DNA of 41,856 nucleotides, taken from Hirudo medicinalis. Lineage: Eukaryota; Annelida; Clitellata; Hirudinida; Hirudinidae. Positions 11,302-22,594 of this stretch are shown here, one piece after another (the first letter of the stretch is position 1; each line of letters begins with the position of its first letter). The stretch lies in assembly GCA_011800805.1 (NCBI GenBank), contig MPNW01000031.1:305039-346894 (forward strand), given 5' to 3'. The notes under the pieces are model-generated. The model was not told where the DNA came from and ran no database searches. It saw only the letters and a list, made by a program, of their open reading frames with translations. The position numbers and the translations under genes are program-made.

Positions 11302-13495
11302 TTTTGCGGGCAAATTTAGAATATGGATAAATTATTAACTTTTGAAAATATCTGAAAATTGATAATAAAATTGAAAGATATAAAATTTCTGCTTTTCGAT
11401 GACAATATAAAATTAGTCACCTCGGGGGTCAAAGGATGAATCTGCTTACTTTAGCTACCGATATCTGGCTGCAGCCTTTGAAGTGGTTATATTTAGACAT
11501 TGGTGTTTTCCCCAGCCTGCTTCGCTTTTTTAGGAAATGGATCCTTGGTTTAAAGTCGTGCAAGATTAGAGTTTTTGCACGAAGAAATGCACTCATCGTT
11601 ATTCACTCCAAGACCAGCAATCTGATCGTTTTGTAAATTCTGACTATTTTAATTAATTATTTGATATTCAGAGAGAGCTCTAGATCGTTTTCAATTGTTC
11701 GCTCTTACGCTAATTGCTTCCTGGGACTCTATACTTACAGGTTACTTTTACTATGCTTACAAAGCTTTTGAAGTGTTTGATCGTTACAATGTAATCAGGT
11801 TAGATCCTCGTCAGTTTTTCGATGCCTTAGATTCAAGTTTGTTTCACGAGGTAGTATTTATTTTGTTGTGTCTTATTTGAGGCTGCACAAGGTTACTATT
11901 TTATTAGAATTATTTGCGTGTCATTTTGTCAAGAGGTCATTAGCAAAGGAAGCTGGCTGAATAATTCAAATGTTAGTCTGAACTTGTTTGCTTAATTTCC
12001 TGACCTCAGAACCAAAAAACTTTTACTTTGAGGAAATTTGTAAGATTTGTAAGACTTCTCCTCATGAATGTTGTTCTTTTCAATCTATTATTTGGAAATG
12101 CATAACTTCTCATTGGAGACAAATGTTTGTGACGTTGCTGTTCTTGCAATTTCAACTTCCAGTAATGTTAAAATTGTGAAGAATACATGAAAACCACTGA
12201 AAGTCATTAACCTAGATTTTCTAAGTGCCATTCAACGCTAAAATTGAAATCCAGAAATTTTGTCAGGTCACGCGAGAGGATCGAGATAAATATCTGTTTC
12301 TAAGTTTCGAACTCGACGTTTACGCCCTCACTAGTGTGCGATCCCTCGATCGATTACTAATGAGGATGATCTCTCCTCAGTGAACTTGGGATCATTTGAC
12401 ATCATTTGTTAATCAGACCTCAAATTTAAAATTTTAAATTTTATACTTGATATAAGTGGGCTTGATACGGCCACTCTTGATTTGTTCGTAACAAGCACTA
12501 CATAATTACTCTCATTGTGCGAATATTGAAACAAGCAAAATAACTACAGATAATCGTCGCCTATTAATCCCAAAACTGTTCGTCGGCCACGTTAATTGAT
12601 AACTTATCGACTACAAAAGGCCTTTAAGTTCAAAGAACAAAAATATTTCCTTTAAAAAGTGACATGTCCCTGATATGCGACTTGTCGTCAATTCATTCGC
12701 ACGTTCAGGCTTTTCATCCTTTCTCTACGCCTTGTTTTGGGGTAAGAAAGTTGAATGTAACAAAATACTGATTAACTCATCGTCCTCGTCGTGTAAGTCG
12801 GATTGTCTGCGGGAACTTATACAGTGAAATTAACTAATGAAACAGAAACACATTCATCTTTACACGTGGGTCTTAATAATTGGGGTACAAGTTAGCTCGT
12901 TCACTCTCAAACATTTGCGAGAGAAGTTGAATACTCGACTTTAGATTTTTTTTTTTTTTTTATTGTGATGATAGGAGATGAATGTGTGTGCTATCCCTCG
13001 ATGTGATGCTGATCTTACTTTGAACCTGGGACACATGTTCATCTCTGAATCTGGCAATCTAGAACTTCAATGGAAGGAGATGATGGTTAATTTTTATGGA
13101 CAATTTTGAGGACATCCGTGAATAGCTCTATTTTTCTTTTGTGCTCGCCAAGTGTCTAACGCCCAGACATTTGCCGTTACTAGCGGTCACTATTGTTATC
13201 ATTAGCGTTACTATAATTAGTTTGACGATGATTATCATTTTAATGTTTTATTTATTTTACTAGCGTCGTCGTCGTCGTCATCGTGTGATTTAGTTTGTGC
13301 AATCGTTCGTCCTTCAAGCCTGCTCATGACAGTGCAAAATTCTTCTTCAGACGCACAAAAAAAATGTCAGAAAAAAGATAATTATGACTGAATGTTAATG
13401 CTTCTTAGAAACACTTTCAATACGAGAGGATAAGGATGGCAGGACGCCAGGTCGGATGGGGAAGCAATTGACAATTGGAAGATTTGCCTAACGAT
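11302..13495. other. Gene-free interval
   Basis: Contains the RPUSD1 promoter side and AT-rich DNA with a T tract near 12945-12960. Several 60-66 codon open frames on the plus strand have random composition and no splice-linked partners. I see no gene. Confidence 0.55.
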
Positions 13496-13498
13496 GGA

Positions 13499-13636
13499 TT
13501 TAATAATAATAATGATAATGATGATAATGATGATGATGATGATGGTGATGGTGATGGTGATGGTGATGGTGATAGTGATGATGATGATGATGATGATGAT
13601 GGTGATGGTGATAGTGATGATGATGATGACGACGAC

Positions 13637-13695
<59 letters not shown>

Positions 13696-13850
13696 TAATT
13701 GCAATGGTAATGATAACGATAACGATAGCGGTAATGGTAATGATAATGATAGCGACAACGATAACAAGAACAATAATAATAAATAATAATAATAAAAGTA
13801 ATAATAACAATAACAATAATATTAATAGTTCATTTATAAGATGCCTTGGA
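13499..13850. repeat. Large compound GAT/AAT microsatellite
   Basis: About 350 bp of GAT, GGT, AAT and AAC trinucleotides. All long frames here (poly-Ile, poly-Ser/Leu on minus; poly-Asp/Asn on plus) are translations of the repeat. Confidence 0.95.
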
Positions 13851-13902
13851 GTTTGATTCATCAGATTTGGGCCATTCATCGATCCATCTATCCATCATAT
13901 AG

Positions 13903-13980
13903 TCAGTCCGTCCGTCCGTCCGTCCGTTCGTCTGTTCGTTCGTCTGTTCGTCTGTTAATGCATTCATTCATTCATTCACG
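13903..13980. repeat. Tetranucleotide repeat TCCG/TTCG/TTCA
   Basis: TCCG units pass through TTCG and TCTG variants into TTCA units. This is the same unit set as the array at 2463-2622. Confidence 0.9.
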
Positions 13981-14811
13981 TACCTAACCATCAATTCATT
14001 AATTCGTTATTTCAGTCACAGTCCAATGCTTCTTTTGCTAGGGAGGCTACTAAACTCAATTCCCAAAATTTTGTTTTGTTTGGCAAATAGTTCAAGTTCT
14101 ACAACAAAGTACTGGGAGATGATAGGACCTTCAGAGGGAAGAGTTTATAAGGGAGGTTCACAGACTGTAAGAACATGGAGCTTATTCGATTTTCTGATTT
14201 CTCGATCCAGTGTTGCACGGGGTTGAACTCCAGGAGATTCAGCTGAAGTTAGTTGACTTGCAAGCAGAGATTTTTAAATCAGTTTCACCCATTCATAACT
14301 TCATGCGGGGGTCGGTTACAAAAAACTAAAATGCGCCAAAAAATTTAGAAATTTTCGAAATGTTGGTGTTAAGTTTTCCCGGCTGACAAGTTGTCAAGGG
14401 GAGGTGGGCATCAGATTGACCCAGGCCAAATAGCATTTGCTTGTCCTACATTAGGAACATTAAGACATACCTGACGAATTATAGAAAATAATCTCAGCTA
14501 ATGTCCTTTTTTAAAGCAGCCATTGAGAAAAGTAATATATTAATACGTATTCTTGCATCGGGCATCTTGTCATCGAGCAACACCTTTCAAAGAAAATAAC
14601 ATGACAAGTCACGACTGTTCTCGTTTCTGTTTGTACCAGCACCTCACCTACCACCCATCAAGCCATCGTTAAAGGCCAAAGTTTGTTATTAATGCTCATA
14701 CAAAAATAACATCAACGAAAACCCATGTTGTTATTTTCTTTTGAAGCTGTATCGAACATCTAAGGCAGTCGTGACTCGGGAGTTATAATAGTCAGCAATA
14801 TTATTATTTCA

Positions 14812-14872
14812 TTATTAAGTTATTGTTATTATTATTATTGTTATTATTGTTATTATTAATTTTTATTATTCA
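14812..14872. repeat. TTA/TTG microsatellite upstream of the IRF gene
   Basis: A run of TTATTATTG-type units ending about 60 bp before the IRF start codon. Confidence 0.8.
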
Positions 14873-14903
14873 AAACTAAAATAAATTAAGATCGCTCTTC
14901 GAA

Positions 14904-14930
14904 GATCGAAAGCCAAACGAAACGAAAAAT
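14904..14930 (+). promoter_or_regulatory. ISRE/IRF-element-like GAAA repeats
   Basis: Directly before the IRF start codon the plus strand reads CGAAAGCC then AAACGAAACGAAAA. This gives two overlapping matches to AANNGAAA, the core bound by IRF DNA-binding domains, plus a further GAAA upstream. The spacing between the last two GAAA units is one base, not the two of a classical ISRE. The position fits a proximal promoter or 5' leader and would allow self-regulation by the IRF itself. Confidence 0.4.
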
Positions 14931-14934
14931 CACA

Positions 14935-15726
14935 ATGAGGCTCGATTCTCTAAGCTATCAGCTGGCAGAGAGAGGCATTGGAAATCTCCTCGTCTGTCCC
15001 CAGCTAAGCATCCAGCCGACCACCACCCACTTGATCCTCGCCTCGATCGGCAACGGCGCATCCACGGCCCCCTCTTTCAAACCGAACTTCCCTGTCTCTA
15101 CGAACGGTTCGTCGAATGCAAGAATGTCCCTCAAGGAGTTCTTGAGGAGCATGGCTTCGAGGGGGGAGGGCGTGGAGTTCCACGAGGACGACCCGAACCT
15201 CATAAGAATACCCTGGATTCACGCTTCCAAGAAGAACTGGAAAGGGCCGCAGCATTGCAAGATCTTCATTGAATGGGCCAAAAATACAGGTAGGATTATT
15301 CGTCAAAACAATGGTTATTCTTAGCCAAGGTCTGTCGGTGCTGCTGGTTGACAAAAGCTCGTTTTGGAGGCCAAATGTGTGGCTTGTATGTGGGATGTTA
15401 TTATCGCACACGTTAGCTTCAGTATTTTTCAATTGTCCCGGTAAAACGAGCAAAGAATGAACTTTGAAAGCAATCCGTCCGGATCCTCAACGTGAATAAA
15501 ATAAGTTTATTAAATAAATAAAATAATGTTATTACTAAATAAATAAAACAAGATTATTACTCTAACAACGTCAGCAAGGTATTCTCCTCAGCTCTGCTTC
15601 ATGCTGCTGGTTCATCCGAGCAATTGTACAGTAGTTGTCTTTGTTATTAAGCTGACAATGGTTACGATGATGATGATAATGATGATGATGATGATGATGG
15701 TTACGACGACGACGAAGATGATGATG

Positions 15727-15758
<32 letters not shown>

Positions 15759-15781
15759 GATGGTGATGATGATGGTGGTGG

Positions 15782-15824
<43 letters not shown>

Positions 15825-17795
15825 CGTGACAATGGTGGGAACTAAAATGTTGATGATGAGGGAAATCGAAAGTTATTTGCAGGGCAGGACTGAGGGGTGG
15901 AGTGCGTGCACTGTGATATCATATATTTGTTTACTTCACGGTACTACGTATTGAACGGCATTTACGGAACTGGGATTTTATAAATTAAGAACACTCTTTA
16001 GATGTTTTAGAAAAATTGAATTTTATTTTGACGACATTTTAAAGCTTTACGGTGAACGAGTGCTATGATATTCGCCAATATTTAGCAGTTCAGCAGCATC
16101 TCAGCCAGCCGAGATGGTCTTTAAGAGATTAGTTAACCGCATCTTACATGGTTGTACTTTCCTGTGAAATTAAGGTAATTTTTGTTGTTGTTGTTGTTGA
16201 AAGGCAAACCGACCACAGATGTCAAGAAGTGCAAGGCCAACTTCCGCTGTGCTCTCAACAGCCTTAGGGACGTTCAAGAAGTCCCCGAACTCTCCAAGAA
16301 GAACGGGAACGATGGATACAGGGTCTTCAGAATTTTGACAGAGAGACCCAAATCATCCAGACACATGAGAGGTAAAGTGACTCTGGTTGGTTCTAAATGC
16401 GTTCGACCTGTAGGTTGGGCTAGAATCAATCATACATTTGAAACATTGGGGTGTCAAAGCCTTGAGATAATGAAACTAGGGAATAGTGTTGATAATTCCC
16501 CGTGCTTTGAGTCTGCCACTGTATAGATGTAGAACTCTAGGAAAGAACAGGCCTTGTGGTTGTTTACAGGTTTTACAAGCACTACATCATTACTCATCGC
16601 TGAGCGTGGTTAAAAGTAGACCTTAATCATGCAAAAATAACCTTAAAGAAGATTCATAGAGAGAGACTTAGGATCGAGTCATTATGATTGATAGAGGTAA
16701 CTAATTTATAAAGCAAAAAATGCCAACCAGTCCTGGATTTGTGGTGAACGAAGAGTAAGTAAGTTTATTTATATAGCGCCATAAGCGTGAGCGTCAGGGG
16801 CGCTTAGACCATTTATATAGCGCCGGCTCCCAGGGGCGCTTCGTGGTGGTGCAAGCTGGGTTTCGAACACGACACGTAACGACTGTTGCTTTTACCGTCG
16901 TTCGCAGGAACGCTACCCTCTGAGCTAACTTGCACCCCAAGAAAATACAGACTGCAGAAAGTTGTTGAGTCACTTGCTCTTGAATATTAATTAATTCATG
17001 CTCAAAATACTCCAATCAATTAAGTGAACACGTTGATCTGTCGTTGATCAAATCTAATGACTGAGCGCCTGCGTCACACTCGAAGCCGGCGGATGAATTT
17101 GCATTCATGAATATTAATGAGCCGGCTGCTAGTCGAAACGAGACCCTCGGAAATCCCAACACTTTCGAAGGAGTTCGAGCTGCGCAGTAAGAGAGAGGGA
17201 TTATGCTTCTATTTTAAGAACACAGAATCGTTTGTATAACCGGTGTCGTGGTTGTAATTAGCACAAACTGTTCTAAATAATTACTTACAATTACAATCGG
17301 GCTGATTACGTGGTTAATTGTCGTGCATCCATTCATGGTGCACCCATTCATGTAATCTCTAACGTGTTACACCTCTCGAAGGCTCAAAGGCGAGGAAAGC
17401 TGCATTTCAAAGTTCTCCAAAGACAAATACATCTGTCTTCGAATCTCCTCCTGTCTCTCCAGACGAGAGTAACAGCGATTGTTTGGGTGGGTGTTTCTCG
17501 TTCAACGCGTTTCACTAATAATAATAACTATTACAAAATTTATTATTGCGATTAAGAAGTCGATTTAATGATCTGTACGACATCGTTTCCAGATTATTCA
17601 GAAGCACTGCCAGATTTCAACCTCTTTCCATCTGATTATGGCATCGATTATGACCTCATGGAGTTTGCAAACACCGAAGAGGTGGAGAATGGCGATCCTT
17701 CCAAAATACCGCTTCCGGTCGTCAACATGGAGGTGGATGACGACGACGTCGATCACAAGCAAAAGAAATCCAAATCTCGCAGCAGGAGAAATTGA
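14935..17795 (+). CDS. Interferon regulatory factor family protein, 3 coding exons, 241 aa
   Basis: A DNA-binding transcription factor. Exons 14935-15289, 16204-16371 and 17593-17795 join in frame with GT-AG borders. Residues about 63-172 form the IRF domain: RMSLKEFLRSM, then RIPWIHASKKNW, FIEWAKNTG and KCKANFRCALNSLRDVQEV. The recognition-helix residues that contact GAAA in IRF1 (Arg, Cys, Asn, Ser of NFRCALNS) are all kept. Of the five hallmark tryptophans only the third and fourth remain (W94, W114); the first two are Phe (F69, F82) and the fifth is Cys (C128). The C-terminal exon is acidic and ends in a basic KKSKSRSRRN tail. There is no IRF-association domain. The first ~60 residues lie outside the domain, so a downstream start (Met64) or a missed 5' exon cannot be excluded. 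Confidence 0.9.
15658..15832. repeat. (GAT)n microsatellite in IRF intron 1
   Basis: About 170 bp of GAT units with GGT and GAC variants, inside the intron between IRF exons 1 and 2. The poly-Met frame is an artefact. Confidence 0.95.
16757..16940 (-). mobile_element. tRNA-derived SINE with L2-like tail
   Basis: Reading the minus strand from about 16940: GGTGCAAGTTAGCTCAGAGG (acceptor strand plus A box), then GCAACAGTCG, then the B-box-like TGTTCGAAACC and the closing acceptor strand TTGCACC. After the tRNA-like head come AAGCGCC...GGCGCTATATAAA repeats, the L2-type hairpin tail, duplicated once. It sits in IRF intron 2. A related copy on the plus strand lies at about 41396-41520. Confidence 0.75.
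17090..17190 (+). promoter_or_regulatory. Intronic cluster of octamer and kappaB consensus matches
   Basis: In IRF intron 2 a GC-richer patch contains ATTTGCAT (17097-17104, octamer on the other strand) and GGAAATCCC (17149-17157, a perfect match to the NF-kappaB consensus GGRNWYYCC), with CGAAACGAGA between them. Short motifs arise by chance, so this is only a candidate enhancer or alternative promoter. Confidence 0.3.
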
Positions 17796-19320
17796 AATCA
17801 AGACAGCACGTTGTAGCAGTGTGCTCGATGCATCCCTTTTTCCTCATTTACTTTGGTGAAAGCATTGGTTGGAGGACTGTCGTCATTTTACAGTTAGAAG
17901 CGAAGGTGACGATGCTAGTCTCCTCCAAATGGATTTGTGCTCTTCGGGAAGCTGAAAGTTAATTGCATATCCTTTGCCAGTGTTGGAATGCTCTGTGTGT
18001 TTTGGGTATTGAAGTTTTTGCATTACTTAACGTTTAGGTGAAGTGAAAACTGGTTACAAAGCTTAGAAATCTTCCATGACCCTAATTTCTAGGTTTTGCA
18101 TCCTGAAAAATAACATCTCTTCGTTTTTATTTTTGACTTAATTCAAGTTATTGACAATATAACATCTTTGGTTGATGGATTCCTGTACACTGTGCTACAT
18201 GCTACTTTAGATATTGTTTCAGGCAGATATGAGATTGTAATACTGTGGTGTTACATTTTTGACTTGACTGTAGCTGTGAGGTTAACATGAGCTTACTAAG
18301 CAATTTGATTTGATATCGTTACTATTCCTGGTTTTTATTTTAATTATTGTGTTAGGCCAGCTTCGTGAAGAATGAATTTTAGTGAGCAGAATTGATGTGG
18401 CCGTGAACAGTTCGATCTCTCGGAAAGGATTTACACTTTTTTTTAGCTAAAAACTGAACAGTGGGGGCTTTGCGTTATTTGTACACATTGTTGCATTTAA
18501 AACTCTGAGAACTGTTAATTACATATTTTTCGTTTTCTCGCTTTGTATTTGATAGTTAATATTTCGTTATCAGTGACTAACCTTGTTTTTTGCACTTTCC
18601 ATCTCTAGAACCAAACATAGTTCTGCGTGGATTACTAAATTGATTTGGGTCATCACTTTCTGCAAGTCATTTTTAAGATATTGCTTTGTTAATTAGGCTT
18701 ATTATCAACAGTCATCATGCAATGTGTTCTCCAATATGTTGATATAAGTCTGAAATGAGTGTTGATAGTGTCGAGATAATCATTTGGATTTGATATTTAG
18801 CTACATGGCTAAGGATCTCTAGCTCTTGTGGCTACAAGTTACCTACTCTACAAGTTAGGCTACCCTCATACTATTTTATAAGAATGCTTTCTAGAGTTTG
18901 ATAACAGATTTAAGTTATTCTTTTCGAGAGTTAGTATTTCAAAGTGGTTTAGCTTCGAAGTTACATGAGTTCATAAACCAAGATTCTTCGTTATATTTGT
19001 CGAAACCTCTTCATCTGCGTCAGGGGCATCATTTCAGCTTTGTCAAAGGGACAAACCTTCGCTTAACCTGACGAAATGAACTTTTTTGTTTCTTACCAAA
19101 AGTCTGGGGCAACAGCTACTTGGAGGGGCTGCAAAAGTCAGGGAGGCGTTTCCTTGATCTTTGTGATTTGTTCGATAACATATTGGTTTAGTATATATAG
19201 AATATAGTTTAGCGTAATAATATAGCGAATATAATATATTATTGAATAACTAATAATTTATAAAAATGCAAAATTTTGTTTGTACAATTTTTCAAAAAAG
19301 AAAAATGTAAATAAATAAGG
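17796..19320 (+). other. Probable long IRF 3' UTR
   Basis: About 1.5 kb of AT-rich DNA without coding frames follows the IRF stop. An AATAAA lies at 19310-19315, about 110 bp before the DNAAF4 start. Whether the transcript runs that far is not shown. Confidence 0.45.
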
Positions 19321-19424
19321 TGTACTTTGATTGTCATGGAAACGTTTTCCAGAGAAAGTCTACAAATGTCATTTTTGTCACGGATGAATTTATTTTAGAC
19401 TAGTTGCTGGTAAGATATATAGAA

Positions 19425-22346
19425 ATGCCAATATTAGTAAAAGATTTTACCTGGGATCAAAACGACGAAACCATTATTATCATGGTTCCCTTAAAATGTG
19501 TCAATCACAAAAACGTGTCCATATTTACGACAGATTCCTACTTGAAGGTTAGCATTTAAATTTCTGATAACATGTTTCGACTTTATATATTTCTGATTAT
19601 TGGCAACATAACTATTTAGTTGCTTGATGTTCTAGCACTACTTAATAGATACTTAGTTACTTAACTTGCATAAATTTTACAATGAAAAATTGATACAAAA
19701 TGTCGTTCTTATCTCAGATTAGCTTTCCACCATTCTTTTATGAATGTTTTCTAAAAGCTCCAACTATAAATGAAGAGAGTTCTGTACAGATAGGCAATGG
19801 TCAGGTTGTTTTTAAACTCAAAAAGAGTACACCAAGTCTTTGGGAGAAGTTGGAAAGTGATGCATCAGGTAGAATCAAATATAATTGTTATTGCTACTTT
19901 AGTTGTTGCATGATTAGACATTATGACAGCACCATCACTATTTAGATACAGAACGGGAGAGACAGGTACTGAGAGAATTAGCAATCGAGGAGCACAGAAA
20001 GTTAGAAGAAGAAAAAAAGATGAAAGCAGATGAACTCAAGCTTGAACTCAAGAGATTTGGTGTCAAAGAACAGATCAAGGTCAACTATTGTATTATTACT
20101 GACACCAATATTAATTTAAATATGATGTAACAAATTATTAATTGCAATTTATGTATATGATGGCTACTCTGTAATTAATATTGATATCATGTACAACTAT
20201 GTGAATATACTAATATACTATTAAAATCCCAGCTTGAGCAAGATCACAGAAAATGGATTGAAGATGAGAAGAAAAAAGAAAGAGACAAAGCCGAACAGGA
20301 GCTAGAAACATGGAAAGAACAGAACAAAGATAAGAAAGATGTCAAGAATATTAGCGAGGTACTAGTGATTGTCCAAAGCAAATCATATTTTGCATCCTAG
20401 CGAATGTTTCCGATGTCTGCAGGATTTCGATTCCACCGGCCTGGAAACACAGCAGACGGCAAGACAACACTTGCCGATTTCAAGGCCTCGATGCTGTTAG
20501 AAAGCCACCTTTCGATGTCCATTCAGAGCGTTCATCATCATCATCATCACCACCATCATCACCACCACCATCATCATCATCATTACCACCATCATATCAT
20601 CATCATCATCATCATCACCATCATCGTCATAACAAATTCATACAAATTTAATAGCATCTTCACCATCACGACTTTAAACAACTTCAAAATTGAAACATGA
20701 CTTCCATTGCGTGCAGCCGAAGCAAGTCCACCCAAGAAAACCAGTGGAACCATATTCGAGGAGTCGGCAGCGGTCAGATGCCAGGCTAAATTGAGCGTCA
20801 ACTTCACTCCACGGGTTTTCCCCACGCCATCGCGAGAATCCATGGCAGACGAGGAGAACGAGGTGACGATTATCGAATTGCCAATCCTTCCTTATCGCTC
20901 GACCTGGTTACATAATCAATGATAACAATAATAATAATCTTGCATGAATAATGAAGTGGCTGAGCAAGCAGGCAGAGGCTCGGAAGATAATGGAGCTGGA
21001 AGATATGAACCTATCGGAGGAGGAGAAGAATCCAGTATGGCTGAGAGACAAGGGAAAGTGGGTCTAATATATTATGGCGATCGTCACGGGAACGAACTCG
21101 TAATTGCCTCTCAGCTGTGTTATTAATTATTATTAATATTTAAATTTAGGATGTTAATGATTTAATCCCATTATTTAACCCTGCAGTAGGTCGACATTTT
21201 ACTTAAATTAATCCACTTAATTCAATCAGCCGGTTCTTCGAGGAGGGCAATTACGAGTCGGCCATTAATGCCTACACCCACGCCATCAGGATGAGCAGCA
21301 AGATGGCCTCGTATCTTTTGTGTATTTAGGAGGAACAATTACCGTTGTAAGCTCATAATCACAGCCAGACCAAATGAAGTTAATAACCAGGACCAATCAC
21401 AATTAGGTCCCGAAAAGTGAACTCTCGGCTTTCGGTCGAATGCACCCATTACACGCGGCCTTCAAAGTGCATCGCCCAAAATCTCCCTTGGTTTGTTCGC
21501 CTTGACCTTTTGAATATCAGTCTCTACTCGAACAGGGCAGCCTGCCACCTCAAGATGGGTAACTGTTTCAAATGCCTCGAGGATTGCACCAAGGTAGTTC
21601 TGCCATTTTTTGCACTTTGCTAGCTTTTTGATGTTATTACACATTTTTAATTCTGTTGCTGATAATATAAATCGATAATGCTTACCTCTGGCAGCTCGAT
21701 GGTATGTTACTCGTGTTTATAATTTATGAATAAGCATCCATCACGTGATATGACCGACCCACGTGATGCTAAAACGCCAAAATTAAACTGACGTCAATAC
21801 ACATCGTTCAACGCTAAAATTAGCATCTCATTTTGATAGGCGCTAGAACTTCTGACTCCTCCCATAGAACAGAATCGACTGAGCAGGATTAAGGCACATC
21901 TGAGACGAGGAACGGCTTTCGTCATCCTGAAGTTGTATGCAGAAGGTGAGCAGCACGAGTTGTTACCAACAAATTCCTCGATTTATTTGATTGCAAAAAG
22001 ATTGAGAATTGCCCCCACACTCCACGACACGAAGTTCTGCCATCTTAGAAAATCTAGCACTTTGGCACCAACAGAAATGGGACTTGCTAGGCACGTGCAT
22101 CGCTGGTTCTTAGATAATCAACACAATAGGTAGACTTTGAAGGAATTCCTCGAGCAAAACACTTCGTTGTAAAGCGATCATCTCAGGATTAATAGCATTG
22201 TCACCATTACAAGTTACGATCGATTCGAATCCTCAGGTCTCTCGGATTACGAGGAAGCCCTGAAACTCGATCCGAGCAGCGAATCCATCAGAAAGGATGC
22301 CGAACAGATTCGAAAAATTGTCGAAGGAGGCACAGAAGACGACTGA
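19425..22346 (+). CDS. DNAAF4: Dynein axonemal assembly factor 4 (DYX1C1), 11 exons, 407 aa
   Basis: A cytoplasmic co-chaperone that works with HSP90/HSP70 to preassemble axonemal dynein arms, needed for motile cilia. Exons: 19425-19547, 19718-19868, 19946-20079, 20233-20358, 20423-20495, 20717-20862, 20957-21057, 21230-21310, 21521-21593, 21840-21945 and 22237-22346; all join in frame with GT-AG borders. Residues 1-90 are the CS (p23-like) domain (MPILVKDFTWDQ, YLKISFPPF). Residues about 95-180 are a charged coiled coil with EEEKKMKADE and WKEQNKDKK. Then comes the diagnostic NFTPRVFPTPSRES, followed by EEEKNPVWLRDKGN and a three-repeat TPR region (YSNRAACHLKMGN, RRGTAFVILKLY). Length is close to the human protein (420 aa). 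Exon 5 is the least conserved and its donor at 20496 is the weakest junction. Confidence 0.96.
20530..20635. repeat. (CAT)n microsatellite in DNAAF4 intron 5
   Basis: About 100 bp of CAT and CAC units just after the predicted exon 5 donor. The His-rich reading frame here is an artefact of the repeat. Confidence 0.95.
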
Positions 22347-22433
22347 ACGGGAGATATTTTACACTGCATTGTAACGTTTTTCTTTTAATTGATACAAATC
22401 TCTGCTGAATTACTAACCGCTTGGTCGTTTAAA

Positions 22434-22439
22434 AATAAA
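22434..22439 (+). terminator. DNAAF4 poly(A) signal AATAAA
   Basis: AATAAA lies 88 bp after the DNAAF4 stop. The minus-strand AATAAA for CDK7 lies 49 bp further on (plus-strand TTTATT at 22488-22493). The two convergent 3' UTRs therefore nearly touch or overlap. Confidence 0.6.
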
Positions 22440-22594
22440 CTGTTCTGTATTTTAATGCAAAACAAGAATCAACACATATTTACAGCATTTATTGAGTCAC
22501 ACGTGTTCGCAACACCAACAAAGAATAATTGGAATTTTGGCACCACGTGTAATCGACATTGCTTTCAGAACCACGACAGAGGAGATTTGTAAAT

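Noticed and set aside
11436..12179. Three plus-strand open frames of 61-66 codons
   Set aside because: Random composition, no splice partners, no similarity to known proteins.
13382..13879. Long poly-Ile, poly-Ser/Leu and poly-Asp/Asn frames on both strands
   Set aside because: All are phases of the same GAT/AAT repeat.
15601..15954. Poly-Met frame in IRF intron 1
   Set aside because: GAT microsatellite inside an intron.
16850..16940. Possible functional tRNA gene
   Set aside because: A and B boxes are present, but the anticodon arm does not fold convincingly and an L2-like tail follows directly, so it is a SINE head.
16794..17015. 73-codon minus-strand frame
   Set aside because: Runs through the tRNA-derived SINE; its resemblance to the frame at 41364-41546 comes from the shared SINE, not from a protein.
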